Shown here in pieces: positions 8,123-15,651 of a DNA stretch of 64,000 nucleotides (positions are counted from its first letter, which is position 1; the number at the start of each line of letters is the position of its first letter). The stretch comes from Longimicrobium sp. Its GTDB lineage: Bacteria; Gemmatimonadota; Gemmatimonadetes; Longimicrobiales; Longimicrobiaceae. The notes beneath the pieces were generated by a model. That model did no database searches. It was not told the origin of the DNA and saw only the letters and a list, made by a program, of their open reading frames with translations. A program made the position numbers and the translations under genes. The DNA lies in NCBI GenBank assembly GCA_036389795.1, contig DASVWD010000096.1, forward strand, positions 40,947 through 104,946, given 5' to 3'.

Positions 8123-9205
8123 GTGCCGCCGCGCTCCTCCCCGCACCCGCTCCGCGCGTCCATCGGCGACGCGAAGAACCTCCCCGGCGTCTACCGCATG
8201 CTGGGGCCGGACGGGATCGTGGTGTACGTGGGGAAGTCGAAGTCGCTGCGCACGCGGCTGCTCTCGTACTTCCGGGCCAGGCGGGGCGACAAGGGGCACC
8301 GCATCCTGAGCGAGGCGCGCGGGCTGGAGTGGGAGTACCAGCCCAGCGAGTTCGCGGCGCTGCTGCGCGAGCTGGAGCTGATCAAGCGCTTCCGCCCGCG
8401 GCTGAACGTGCAGCACAAGCGCGACGGCCGCTGGTCGTTCCTGAAGTTCACCGGCGGGGCGGCGCCGCGCCTCTTCGTGGTGCACGCCGTCTCCGACGAC
8501 GCGGCCAGCTACTACGGCCCCTTCCGCGGCGGGCGGCGGGTGGTGGACGCCGTGCGCGAGCTGAACGACCTGCTGGGGCTGCGCGACTGCTCGCTCTCCA
8601 CCCCGATGCGCTTCGCCGACCAGGCCGACCTCTTCTCGGTGGAGCACACGCCGCGCTGCCACCGCTTCGAGCTCCGGCTGTGCCTGGGCCCGTGCGCGGC
8701 GCGCTGCAGCCAGGACCAGTACCGCCGCCGGGTGGAGCTGGCGCGCGCCTTCCTGGAGGGCGGCGCCGACGAGCCGCTGCGCTGGCTGGCGGAGCGGATG
8801 CAGGCGGCCGCCGAGCGCTGGGAGTTCGAGTACGCGGCCTCGCTGCGCGACCGGCTGGCCCGCCTGGAGCGGCTGCGTGACGAGTTCAGCCAGCTGCGCG
8901 AGGCGCTGGACGGCCTCACCTTCCTCTACCACGTCCCCGGCGCGGCGGGCGACGACCGCGTGTACCTGGTGCGCCGCGGCACCGTGCGCGCGGCGGTCCC
9001 CGCCCCGCAGACCCACGCCGAGCGGCGGCGGCTCTCGCGGCTGTGCGAGGAGCACTTCGGCCGCCCGGAGCCCAAGGGCGCGCTGGTGGCCCGCCACCAG
9101 GTGGACGAGATCCTCCTGCTCGCCCGCTGGTTCCGTCTGCGCCCCGGCGAGCTGCGGAGCACCTGCCCTCCCGAGCGCGTGGACGCGCTCCCCCTCTCGG
9201 CGTAA
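8123..9205 (+). CDS. UvrC/Cho-like GIY-YIG nuclease without the second nuclease half
   Basis: DNA-repair-type endonuclease. The first 90 residues form a GIY-YIG domain (LPGVYRMLGPDG, VVYVGKSKSLRTRL), followed by the UvrC middle region with YYGPFRGG and a Cys cluster (C-L-G-P-C-A-A-R-C). A UvrB-contacting helical motif comes next (around E-R-M-Q-A-A-A-E-R-W-E-F-E-Y-A-A). It is 360 residues against about 600 for full UvrC, and lacks the C-terminal RNase-H-like nuclease and HhH motifs. It therefore resembles Cho, which makes only the 3' incision, or a Pol III-epsilon-associated UvrC-like module. GTG 8123 was chosen; the open frame reaches back to ATG 8006, but those residues look non-coding. Confidence 0.75.
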   Translation: MPPRSSPHPLRASIGDAKNLPGVYRMLGPDGIVVYVGKSKSLRTRLLSYFRARRGDKGHRILSEARGLEWEYQPSEFAALLRELELIKRFRPRLNVQHKRDGRWSFLKFTGGAAPRLFVVHAVSDDAASYYGPFRGGRRVVDAVRELNDLLGLRDCSLSTPMRFADQADLFSVEHTPRCHRFELRLCLGPCAARCSQDQYRRRVELARAFLEGGADEPLRWLAERMQAAAERWEFEYAASLRDRLARLERLRDEFSQLREALDGLTFLYHVPGAAGDDRVYLVRRGTVRAAVPAPQTHAERRRLSRLCEEHFGRPEPKGALVARHQVDEILLLARWFRLRPGELRSTCPPERVDALPLSA

Positions 9206-9289
9206 GATCAGGGCCCGGCACACGGGTTGCGCGTGCGGACGCCGTCCCGCGTGGAACCCCGACCTCTGGACCCCGAGCCCACGACCCCG

Positions 9290-10333
9290 ATGCGGAGCAC
9301 CCGGCGCTCCCCGCTCCTCTTCCTGCTGCTCGCCCTCACCGCCGCGTGCGGAGGCCGTGACGCGTCTTCGAACAGGAGCGCGGCGGCGGACAGCGCGCGC
9401 CAGAAGGAGGACCCGCGCGAGCTCTATGGCGTGGCCGCGCCCGAGAACGTGCGCGTGACCCCGGTGGAGATCGAGGTGGTGGACCTGCCGCCCGGGTGGA
9501 GCGGGATGCGCATCGCCGCGCTCTCGGACTTCAACCTGGGGATGTGGGCCGACAACGAGCGGGTGGCGGCGGCGGCCGTGCGCCGGGCGCTGGAGTCGCG
9601 CCCCGACCTGATCGTGCTGCTGGGCGACTACGTGGGGCGCGGGGGCGACTTCGGCGCGCTGGGGCGGGTGCTGGCGCCGCTGAAGGGGCGGCGGACGATC
9701 GCGGTGCTGGGCGACCGGGACATGCTGGACCAGCCCGAGGAGCCCGACAGCAACATGATCCGCACGGTGGCGGAGCTGGAGCGCGCGGGGGTGCAGGTGC
9801 TGCGCAACAGCCGCACGCCGGTGATCCGCGGCGGCGACACGGCGTACGTGGGCGGGGTGGAGCCGTACGTGGTGCGCCGCCCCGAGTGGCGCCAGGCGGA
9901 GATCTACGGCGGCATCCCGGCGCTGGTGCTGCTGTCGCACATGCCGGTGGCGGCCATCGGCGTCCCGCGCGACCGCTACGCGGCGCTGCTGGCGGGCCAC
10001 ACCTTCTGCGGGCAGGTGGAGGTGCCGGGGACGCCGCGGCTCACCTGGTTCAACACCACCATCCTCCCCGGCACGCCCGACCCCGGCCGCACGCGCATCT
10101 GGCGGCTGCGCGGCAGCACCGTCTTCGCCACCTGCGGGGTGGGGTACAGCTTCGTCCCCGTGCGCTTCGGCCACCCGCCCGAGGTGGCGCTGGTGACGCT
10201 GCGCGCGGTGGGCGGCGCCCCGCAGACCGACAGCGCCCGCGCCGCGCAGCCGAACGTCGACTCGCTGATCCAGTCGTTCCAGCAGCGCGACACCGCCGGC
10301 GGCGGAGCCGCGGGCGACACGACGGGCCGGTGA
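9290..10333 (+). CDS. Metallophosphoesterase-like lipoprotein with altered active site
   Basis: 347 residues. A lipoprotein signal peptide ends at L-T-A-A-C, so the protein is probably membrane-anchored. The fold motifs of calcineurin-type phosphoesterases of the YkuE/YaeI type are in the right order, but key residues differ. ALSDFNLG stands for the usual SDxH-L-G, GDYVGRGG fits, GDRD replaces G-N-H-D, LLSHMP keeps one histidine, and AGHTFCGQV replaces G-H-T-H-G-G-Q. Three metal or catalytic histidines are thus missing, which suggests a pseudo-enzyme or a changed chemistry. The C-terminal tail is Ala/Gly-rich. ATG 9290 is the only start that gives the signal peptide. Confidence 0.75.
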   Translation: MRSTRRSPLLFLLLALTAACGGRDASSNRSAAADSARQKEDPRELYGVAAPENVRVTPVEIEVVDLPPGWSGMRIAALSDFNLGMWADNERVAAAAVRRALESRPDLIVLLGDYVGRGGDFGALGRVLAPLKGRRTIAVLGDRDMLDQPEEPDSNMIRTVAELERAGVQVLRNSRTPVIRGGDTAYVGGVEPYVVRRPEWRQAEIYGGIPALVLLSHMPVAAIGVPRDRYAALLAGHTFCGQVEVPGTPRLTWFNTTILPGTPDPGRTRIWRLRGSTVFATCGVGYSFVPVRFGHPPEVALVTLRAVGGAPQTDSARAAQPNVDSLIQSFQQRDTAGGGAAGDTTGR

Positions 10334-10582
10334 GGGGGCGATTCGCCGGCACTCGCGCGGCCGCCGGCAGCCCCCTCCCCCCGCCCTCCCCCGCTGCGCG
10401 GTGGAGGGAGCTTTTTCTGCGCGTCCAGGCAGGCTCACGCGGCTGCACGCACGTGCCGTAGGGTCGAGGCATGCCTCGACCGGAGGATGCCAGCGGGTGC
10501 GCGAGCGGCGGAGTCAGGCGCCGATAAGGAACCGCACGGACTCGCATGCTCGCCCCTACGGAACTGTATCCCGCGACAACGA
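10334..10582. other. Intergenic region with repeat fragments
   Basis: This is the first half of a 489-base non-coding gap. Near 10380-10412 it carries the block CCCGCTGCGCGGTGGAGG, also found inside the long repeats at 44210 and 62881. The remainder shows no gene, promoter or other structure I can support. Confidence 0.5.
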
Positions 10583-10738
10583 CTTGCGTGAGGGATGCGC
10601 GCCCGGAGGGCCAGACGCCGCCGCCACGGGGGTTATGTGGCGGCGGTGGCCCGGCGCGGTTAGGCAGCGTTGTTTGCTGCCCTACCGCGCGCGCAGCCCG
10701 GCCCGGAGCGCAGCGGAGGGACACGCCCAAACACCGCA
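10583..10738. repeat. Dispersed two-hairpin element, copy 1
   Basis: About 155 bases shared with 44434-44592. Hairpin 1 has arms CCGCCGCCAC (10618-10627) and GTGGCGGCGG (10637-10646). Hairpin 2 has arms GCGCGGTTAGGCAGC (10654-10668) and GCTGCCCTACCGCGC (10676-10690) around the loop GTTGTTT. The second copy keeps the loop and both flanks but changes the stems in a compensatory way. The downstream flank (CAGCCCGGCCCGGAGCGCAG) is identical. There is no open frame of its own. Confidence 0.8.
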
Positions 10739-10767
10739 GTTGCTGTTTGCGGTCGATGACGAACAGC

Positions 10768-10800
10768 GAGCCCCTCGCCGGATCGCTTGGCGAGGGGCTC
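10768..10800 (-). terminator. Terminator of the M28 peptidase gene
   Basis: Perfect 12-base inverted repeat GAGCCCCTCGCC / GGCGAGGGGCTC with a 9-base loop, 23 bases beyond the stop codon of the minus-strand peptidase gene. On that strand it is followed by G-C-T-G-T-T-C, without a long U-tract, so strength is uncertain. Confidence 0.65.
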
Positions 10801-10822
10801 GACGTCTTTGCTCCAGCGATTC

Positions 10823-12430
10823 CTAGCGCGTGCTCTGCGCGGCGGAGCGGGCGGGCTCCTGGCAGGTGGGCCACTGTCGCGGCTGGCCCGTCTGCGGGTT
10901 GGGCGGCAGCTCGGCCAGGCGGTCGCGCGGCAGCCGCTCGGGCTCTTCGCTGGCCAGGTACGCCAGCATGGCCACCATCACCGCGTTCCGCCGCACGTCG
11001 TCGAAGGAGATCTTGTCGTAGGTGTCGCGGTTGGTATGCCAGGTGTAGGTGCCGTAGTCCCACGACAGCGACCCCAGCCCGAACGCCGGCACCCCCGCGC
11101 ACACGAACGAGGCGTTGTCGGTGCCGCCCGCGCTCGGCGCGCCGGGGTCGGCGATCTGCAGGCTGTCGGTGAGCTCGGGCGGGAGCTTCGCCAGCCAGCC
11201 GCGCACCGTCGGGCCCAGGCGCGTGAAGCCCTGGAACGAGAAGTTGGCGATGCGCCCGGTGCCGTTGTCCTGGTTGAAGAGCGCTTGCAGGCCCTGCACC
11301 ACCTGCGGGTGGTCGGCCACGAAGCCGCGCGAGCCGTTCAGCCCCTGCTCCTCGCCGCTCCAGTGCCCGGCCAGGATGGTGCGCCGGGGGTTGGGATAGA
11401 CCTGCCGGAGGATGCGCATGGCCTCCATCATCACGATGGTGCCGGTGCCGTTGTCGGTGGCCCCCGAGGCGGCGTCCCACGAGTCGAAGTGCGCGGAGAG
11501 CACCACGTACTCGCCCGGGAGCCGCCGCCCGCGCACCTCCGCGATGGTGTTCACGGCGGGGACGTCTCCCAGCGCCTGCGACTCGGCGTCGACCCGGAGC
11601 ACGGGGTCCTGGCCGTTCTGCGCCAGGCGGAAGACCAGGCCGTAGTCCTCGCAGCTCAGGTCCAGGCTGGGCACCCGCTCGGTGCGCGCCTGGAACACCT
11701 TGTCGACGCCCCACCCCTGCGACCACAGGTGGGTGAGCACGCCCGCGGCGCCGGCCCGCTCCAGCGCGGCGGGCAGGTCGCGCGCGGCGAGGCCGGTCTT
11801 CTGGACGCGCTGGTTCCACGCGGCGAGGGCGGCCTGCCGCGCGGCCTTCATCCGCTCGAACGAGGCGGGGGTGGCCCACTTCGCCCAGTTGTCGTCGGGG
11901 CGGCAGGTGGGCTGGGGGAAGGAGACGAGCACGAACTTGCCGGCCACGCCCGGGAGCCAGGCGCGGAAGGCGGCGGAGTCGGCCAGGTCGGGGAGGATCA
12001 CGACGCCCGCCGTGACGGGCCGCCCGCCGGTCCCCGGGCTCCAGGCCAGCATGGTGGCCTCCAGCGTGCGCACGCGCGGCTGCACCAGGTCCACGTGCGT
12101 GTGGCCGCGCCGCCAGCCGCGCCAGGTGCCGTACTGCTCGGTGCGCGCGGGAATCCCCCAGCCCTGGTACCGGGCGACCGCCCACCGGTGCGCGTCGTCC
12201 TGCCCGGGCGAGCCCGTGAGCCGCGGCCCCACGCTGTCCAGCAGCGCCTGCGCCAGCGGCTCGAGCTGCGACTGGCTCATCCCGATCTCCCAGATCCGCC
12301 GCAGCACCGGGTCGGGCGAGGTCCAGGGCCGCGGGGGCGCGGGAGCCGCGCGCGCGGTGTCCTGCGCCGCCGCGGGCAGTGCACTACCCACAAGCACTGC
12401 GGAGAACAGTGCTAACCTCTGTAGAATCAT
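10823..12430 (-). CDS. Secreted M28-family zinc aminopeptidase/carboxypeptidase
   Basis: 535 residues. A Sec signal peptide ends at P-A-A-A-Q, so it acts in the periplasm or outside. The catalytic M28 domain carries the zinc ligands and base in order: SAHFDSWD near residue 313, SGEEQGLNGS near 358 with the catalytic Glu pair, and HTNRDTYDKI near 464. A protease-associated (PA) type insert lies between the N-terminal region and the catalytic domain. The likely role is scavenging peptides. The ATG at 12430 overlaps the stop of the upstream low-GC nuclease gene (ATGA), but the two are unlike in composition. The pairing probably results from insertion rather than joint function. Confidence 0.85.
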   Translation of the reverse strand: MILQRLALFSAVLVGSALPAAAQDTARAAPAPPRPWTSPDPVLRRIWEIGMSQSQLEPLAQALLDSVGPRLTGSPGQDDAHRWAVARYQGWGIPARTEQYGTWRGWRRGHTHVDLVQPRVRTLEATMLAWSPGTGGRPVTAGVVILPDLADSAAFRAWLPGVAGKFVLVSFPQPTCRPDDNWAKWATPASFERMKAARQAALAAWNQRVQKTGLAARDLPAALERAGAAGVLTHLWSQGWGVDKVFQARTERVPSLDLSCEDYGLVFRLAQNGQDPVLRVDAESQALGDVPAVNTIAEVRGRRLPGEYVVLSAHFDSWDAASGATDNGTGTIVMMEAMRILRQVYPNPRRTILAGHWSGEEQGLNGSRGFVADHPQVVQGLQALFNQDNGTGRIANFSFQGFTRLGPTVRGWLAKLPPELTDSLQIADPGAPSAGGTDNASFVCAGVPAFGLGSLSWDYGTYTWHTNRDTYDKISFDDVRRNAVMVAMLAYLASEEPERLPRDRLAELPPNPQTGQPRQWPTCQEPARSAAQSTR

Positions 12431-13275
12431 GCGCTTGACTCTGTGTTTAGGATTGCTTGAGAAAGAGCCGCGGGTTTGCTCTGACCGGGCTTGGGTTCAA
12501 CACCGTGTAACACAACTATCGACGTGCTGACGACAACACCAGAGTTCCGCAGTAGGTTTTCCCACTCGGTCGGAGATTTGACCCGAACGGTTTCATAAAT
12601 CACATAGAAAAAGGTGTCCCACTCAGCGGAAATATATCCACGTGTGTCGGCCAGGATCTCCTCAGCAACTCGTTTTGCGCTAGCTTCGTCTGATACGAAC
12701 TTATATTCGATAAGCGTTCGGATACTCGGGAGTCCCGTATCAGGCTCAAAGCTCTTGATCGGCTTGTTAATACGTGGTTTTCTCTGTAGGTCGGGGAAGA
12801 TTACACGGAGAATACCCTCTATTCTGGTATGGACATCATCTTCGCTCATCGGCCGGGTGGCGAACAGGCTTTCATCTGTGATAGGGAACAGCATTGCTTT
12901 CAGAATGGACGAAAGATCCTTCTGAACGGCGGGTGGTGAATTTTCGTTGCCCGAACTCGGTATAGAGTCGATGAACGTCCGTAAGACTGGCATCCAAAAT
13001 AGATACGGCTCGTCTTCTGGGTCCCGCTTGATCTCTGCAAAACCTATTTGCTTCGCCTCTTGATACCTTTGAAGCAACAGATCGTAAGTTCGACTCAGGC
13101 CAAGGAGCTCCAAAAGGGTAAGGAGCTGAATGAAAGCTTTTTCGACAAAAAACTCCATTTCCTCTTTGCTATAAGTGAGTCGTCCATAGATCCAATAGTT
13201 AAAGTTCTCATACGCGCTATCCACCGAACCCTGGATAGCACGCAGTGCTGCATCGATTTGTATTTGGCTCAACAT
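12427..13275 (-). CDS. Lone DpnII/MboI-type nuclease-domain protein
   Basis: 282 residues, no signal peptide. The C-terminal half has a restriction-endonuclease-like block: R-T-L-I-E-Y-K-F near residues 186-193, then A-K-R-V-A-E-E-I-L-A-D-T-R-G-Y, and a W-D-T-F-F-Y-V-I-Y-E-T strand. I recognise this arrangement from stand-alone PD-(D/E)XK proteins related to DpnII/MboI enzymes; E-x-K would be the catalytic pair. The N-terminal half is helical and unfamiliar. No methyltransferase lies nearby. The gene is strikingly AT-rich for this genome: bases 13141-13200 contain only 22 G+C of 60. It is clearly transferred, and a defence role is inference. Confidence 0.7.
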   Translation of the reverse strand: MLSQIQIDAALRAIQGSVDSAYENFNYWIYGRLTYSKEEMEFFVEKAFIQLLTLLELLGLSRTYDLLLQRYQEAKQIGFAEIKRDPEDEPYLFWMPVLRTFIDSIPSSGNENSPPAVQKDLSSILKAMLFPITDESLFATRPMSEDDVHTRIEGILRVIFPDLQRKPRINKPIKSFEPDTGLPSIRTLIEYKFVSDEASAKRVAEEILADTRGYISAEWDTFFYVIYETVRVKSPTEWENLLRNSGVVVSTSIVVLHGVEPKPGQSKPAALSQAILNTESSA

Positions 13276-13306
13276 ATGGCAGCCACGGAGCGAATCTCGT
13301 GCGAGT

Positions 13307-13789
13307 TTATTTCCGCGCTGGATCGAGCTCGATAAGCCGCGCGGCGACCCTGCCGCCCTCGATCTCCGCGACGGCGCAGGTGACGGGGTCGCGGAAGCGC
13401 TGGCGTCCGGCGCTCCCCGGGTTCACGGCGAGCGTGGCGCCGACCTGCCGGATGACCGGCCTGTGCGAGTGGCCGAAGACGACCAGCCCCGCGTGCGGGT
13501 AGGCCGCAGCCGCCTTCTCCGGCGTCGGCGAGCCGAGCTGCATCCCGTGCACGACCACGCAGCGCACGCCCCCGAGCTCCACCTCGGCCACCTCCTGCAC
13601 CCGCCGGCGCACGTCCCACCCGTCAGTGTTCCCCCACACGGCGGTCACCGGCGCGATCGCCGCCAGCTCGTCCAGCAGCTCCGCGGGGCCCACGTCGCCC
13701 GCGTGCAGGATGTGCTCGACGCCCGCGAGCGCCTCGAACACCTGCGCGCGCAGCAGCCCGTGCGTGTCGGAGATCAGTCCGATCTTCAT
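13307..13789 (-). CDS. YfcE-type metallophosphoesterase
   Basis: 160-residue cytosolic phosphodiesterase of the calcineurin-like family. Metal-binding motifs are complete: GLISDTHG at the N-terminus, LHAGDVG near residue 35, VWGNTDG near 57, VVHGMQLG near 85 and VFGHSHRP near 110. GNTD rather than G-N-H-D is normal for the YfcE group. The natural substrate is not known. Its ATG overlaps the stop of the UbiX-type gene (ATGA), so it is translated as the last gene of the quinone operon. A role in recycling a phosphorylated by-product there is possible but unproven. Confidence 0.85.
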   Translation of the reverse strand: MKIGLISDTHGLLRAQVFEALAGVEHILHAGDVGPAELLDELAAIAPVTAVWGNTDGWDVRRRVQEVAEVELGGVRCVVVHGMQLGSPTPEKAAAAYPHAGLVVFGHSHRPVIRQVGATLAVNPGSAGRQRFRDPVTCAVAEIEGGRVAARLIELDPARK

Positions 13790-14397
13790 CCGCCCGCCTG
13801 CTGCTCCCCGCTCTTCCACCGCGTCCCGACGGAATGCTCCACCCCCAGGTGGTCGAGGATGCGCGCGACCACGAAGTCCACCAGGTCGTCGACCGAGCGC
13901 GGGCGGTGGTAGAAGCCGGGCGCGGCGGGGAGGATCGTCGCCCCCGCACGCGTCAGGCGGGTCATGTTCTCCAGGTGGACCAGCGACAGCGGCGTCTCGC
14001 GGGGGACCAGGACCAGAGGACGGCGCTCCTTGAGGGCGACGTCCGCCGCGCGCTCCACCAGGTTGCGCGACGTCCCCGCGGCGATCGAGGCCAGGGTGCC
14101 CATCGAGCACGGGCAGACCACCATCCCGCGCGACGGCGCGGAGCCCGAGGCCGGCGTGGCGCCGCGGTCCAGCGCGTCGTACAGCTCCACGCGGCCCCAG
14201 TCGCCCGTGGCTGCCCGGAGCGCCTCCAGCCCGTCGATCCCGCTCTCCTCCGCCAGCAGCCGCCAGCCGTACGTGGAGACGATCAGCCGGAGCGGCGTGC
14301 CGGTCTCGCAGAAGGCGCGCAGCAGCCGCACCGCGTACGGAGCCCCCGACGCCCCCGTGATCCCGAGGGTGATCGGCGCGCCGGGCGACGTCCTCAC
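13786..14397 (-). CDS. ubiX: UbiX-type flavin prenyltransferase (MqnM/UbiX)
   Basis: 203 residues. It makes prenylated FMN, the cofactor of UbiD-type decarboxylases, from FMN and dimethylallyl phosphate. Family features are ITLGITGASGAPYA at the N-terminus (flavin site), VVCPCSMGTLASIAAG in the middle and the R-P-L-V-L-V-P-R-E-T-P stretch near the C-terminus. The GTG at 14397 overlaps the UbiA stop (GTGA), so translation is coupled. With UbiD and UbiA in the same operon it supports a decarboxylation step in quinone synthesis. If the pathway is the futalosine route, the name would be MqnM. Confidence 0.92.
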   Translation of the reverse strand: MRTSPGAPITLGITGASGAPYAVRLLRAFCETGTPLRLIVSTYGWRLLAEESGIDGLEALRAATGDWGRVELYDALDRGATPASGSAPSRGMVVCPCSMGTLASIAAGTSRNLVERAADVALKERRPLVLVPRETPLSLVHLENMTRLTRAGATILPAAPGFYHRPRSVDDLVDFVVARILDHLGVEHSVGTRWKSGEQQAGG

Positions 14398-15314
14398 GCG
14401 AAGAGCCTCTCCACCAGGACGATCAGGAAGAAGAGCACGGAGATGATGCCGTTCACGGTGAAGAACGCCGCGTCCACGCGCGAGAAGTCGTCCGCGCGCA
14501 CCAGGCTCTGCTCGTAGAAGAGCATCACCGCGATGACGGCCACGCCGAACAGGTACAGCGTCCCCAGCTCCGGCAGCAGGAAGCCGAGCGCCGCGAACGC
14601 CGCCGCCGAGAGCAGGTGCAGCACCCGCGAGACGGCCAGCGCCCGCCTCCCGCCCAGCGCCGCGGGGACCGAGTGCAGCCCCTCGGCGCGGTCGAATTCC
14701 ATGTCCTGCAGCGAGTAGAGGATGTCGAACCCGGCCACCCAGCAGAGCACCGCCCCGGCCAGCGCCAGCAGCGCCCCCGGCGGCTCGCTCCAGCGCCCGG
14801 CCACGGCCAGGTACGCCCCCACCGGCGCGATCGCCAGCGAGAAGCCCAGCACCAGGTGCGCCCAGCGGGTGAAGCGCTTGGTGTACGAGTAGAAGAACAC
14901 CCACCCGAGCGCCAGCGGCGCCAGCACCAGGCAGATGCGGTTGAGCAGCGCCGCCGACACCAGGAACACCGCGCTGGAGAGGACGACCGAGACGACCGCC
15001 TGCCGCACCGACAGCCGCCCGGCGGGGATCTCGCGCATTTGCGTGCGCGGGTTGCGGGCGTCGATCCCGCGGTCGGCGATGCGGTTGAACGCCATCGCCG
15101 CGAACCGCGCCGAGGTGAACGCGGTGAGGATCAGCAGGATCTGCCGCAGCGAGATCGGGTGGTGGTACGAGGCGATGGTCGCCCCCACCAGCGCGAACGG
15201 CATGGCGAAGATCGTGTGCGGCAGCTTCACCAGGTTGGAGTAGTCCACCAGGCGCCCCCGCCCGTGGATGTGCTGCCCTTCGTGTAGGCGCTCCAGCTTC
15301 GCGTCAATCGACAA
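14394..15314 (-). CDS. UbiA-family prenyltransferase (MqnP-like)
   Basis: 306-residue integral membrane aromatic prenyltransferase. It has roughly eight or nine hydrophobic segments and the two Asp-rich magnesium/pyrophosphate motifs: NRIADRGIDARN near residues 75-86 and DILYSLQDMEFD near 195-206. It attaches an isoprenoid chain to an aromatic acid. The context of UbiD, UbiX and UbiE suggests dihydroxynaphthoate as acceptor (MqnP of the futalosine menaquinone route), but 4-hydroxybenzoate or the classic MenA substrate cannot be excluded by eye. It begins at ATG 15314, 16 bases after the probable original end of the small protein upstream. Confidence 0.88.
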   Translation of the reverse strand: MSIDAKLERLHEGQHIHGRGRLVDYSNLVKLPHTIFAMPFALVGATIASYHHPISLRQILLILTAFTSARFAAMAFNRIADRGIDARNPRTQMREIPAGRLSVRQAVVSVVLSSAVFLVSAALLNRICLVLAPLALGWVFFYSYTKRFTRWAHLVLGFSLAIAPVGAYLAVAGRWSEPPGALLALAGAVLCWVAGFDILYSLQDMEFDRAEGLHSVPAALGGRRALAVSRVLHLLSAAAFAALGFLLPELGTLYLFGVAVIAVMLFYEQSLVRADDFSRVDAAFFTVNGIISVLFFLIVLVERLFA

Positions 15315-15349
15315 CGTTCTCTACCTCGGTTCAGAGCAAGGGGACTTCA

Positions 15350-15649
15350 TCAAGCCCGGCCAGGATGAACTCGGCACCCGCCACGAACGCGAATGTCGAT
15401 CTCCCGCCCGTTCACCAGGCGGCCGAAGTTCACCTGGACGTACCTGCCATCGACCTTGTTCAGCACGCGGATGATGTTGCGACGGTCCTTCCGCGGCCGG
15501 TCGGGATCGAAACCCCATCTCGCGGCGGAGAAGGCACACATCCCGGCGAAGATCTGGGCGTTGGCCGCCCCCGGCGGCGGGAAGAGGCGCCTGCCGTCGC
15601 GCGGCCAGGTGCGCCAGTCGTACGGATCGGCCGTCGGCGCGTGCTCCAT
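15350..15649 (-). CDS. Small protein of the quinone operon, probably frameshifted near its end
   Basis: As it stands it has 99 residues, begins MEHAPTADPYDWRTWPRDGR, contains the LFPPPGAANAQIFAGMCAF block and ends V-R-G-G-C-R-V-H-P-G-R-A. The family is unknown. If one base is skipped near 15386-15390 (around C-G-C-G-T-T-C), the frame continues as AFVAGAEFILAGLDEVPLL and stops at 15331, close in front of ubiA. That tail looks much more like protein than the current one, so a frameshift mutation or a sequencing error is likely. It starts 2 bases after the UbiD stop and is thus in the operon. Confidence 0.65.
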   Translation of the reverse strand: MEHAPTADPYDWRTWPRDGRRLFPPPGAANAQIFAGMCAFSAARWGFDPDRPRKDRRNIIRVLNKVDGRYVQVNFGRLVNGREIDIRVRGGCRVHPGRA

Positions 15650-15651
15650 CG

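Noticed and set aside
10050..12185. Long minus-strand frame sharing a stretch (S-L-R-C-A-P-G-R-A-A-R-A-V) with a frame near 44.5 kb
   Set aside because: The similarity comes from the dispersed two-hairpin element read in the same frame, not from a protein family; the M28 peptidase in the overlapping region is the real gene.
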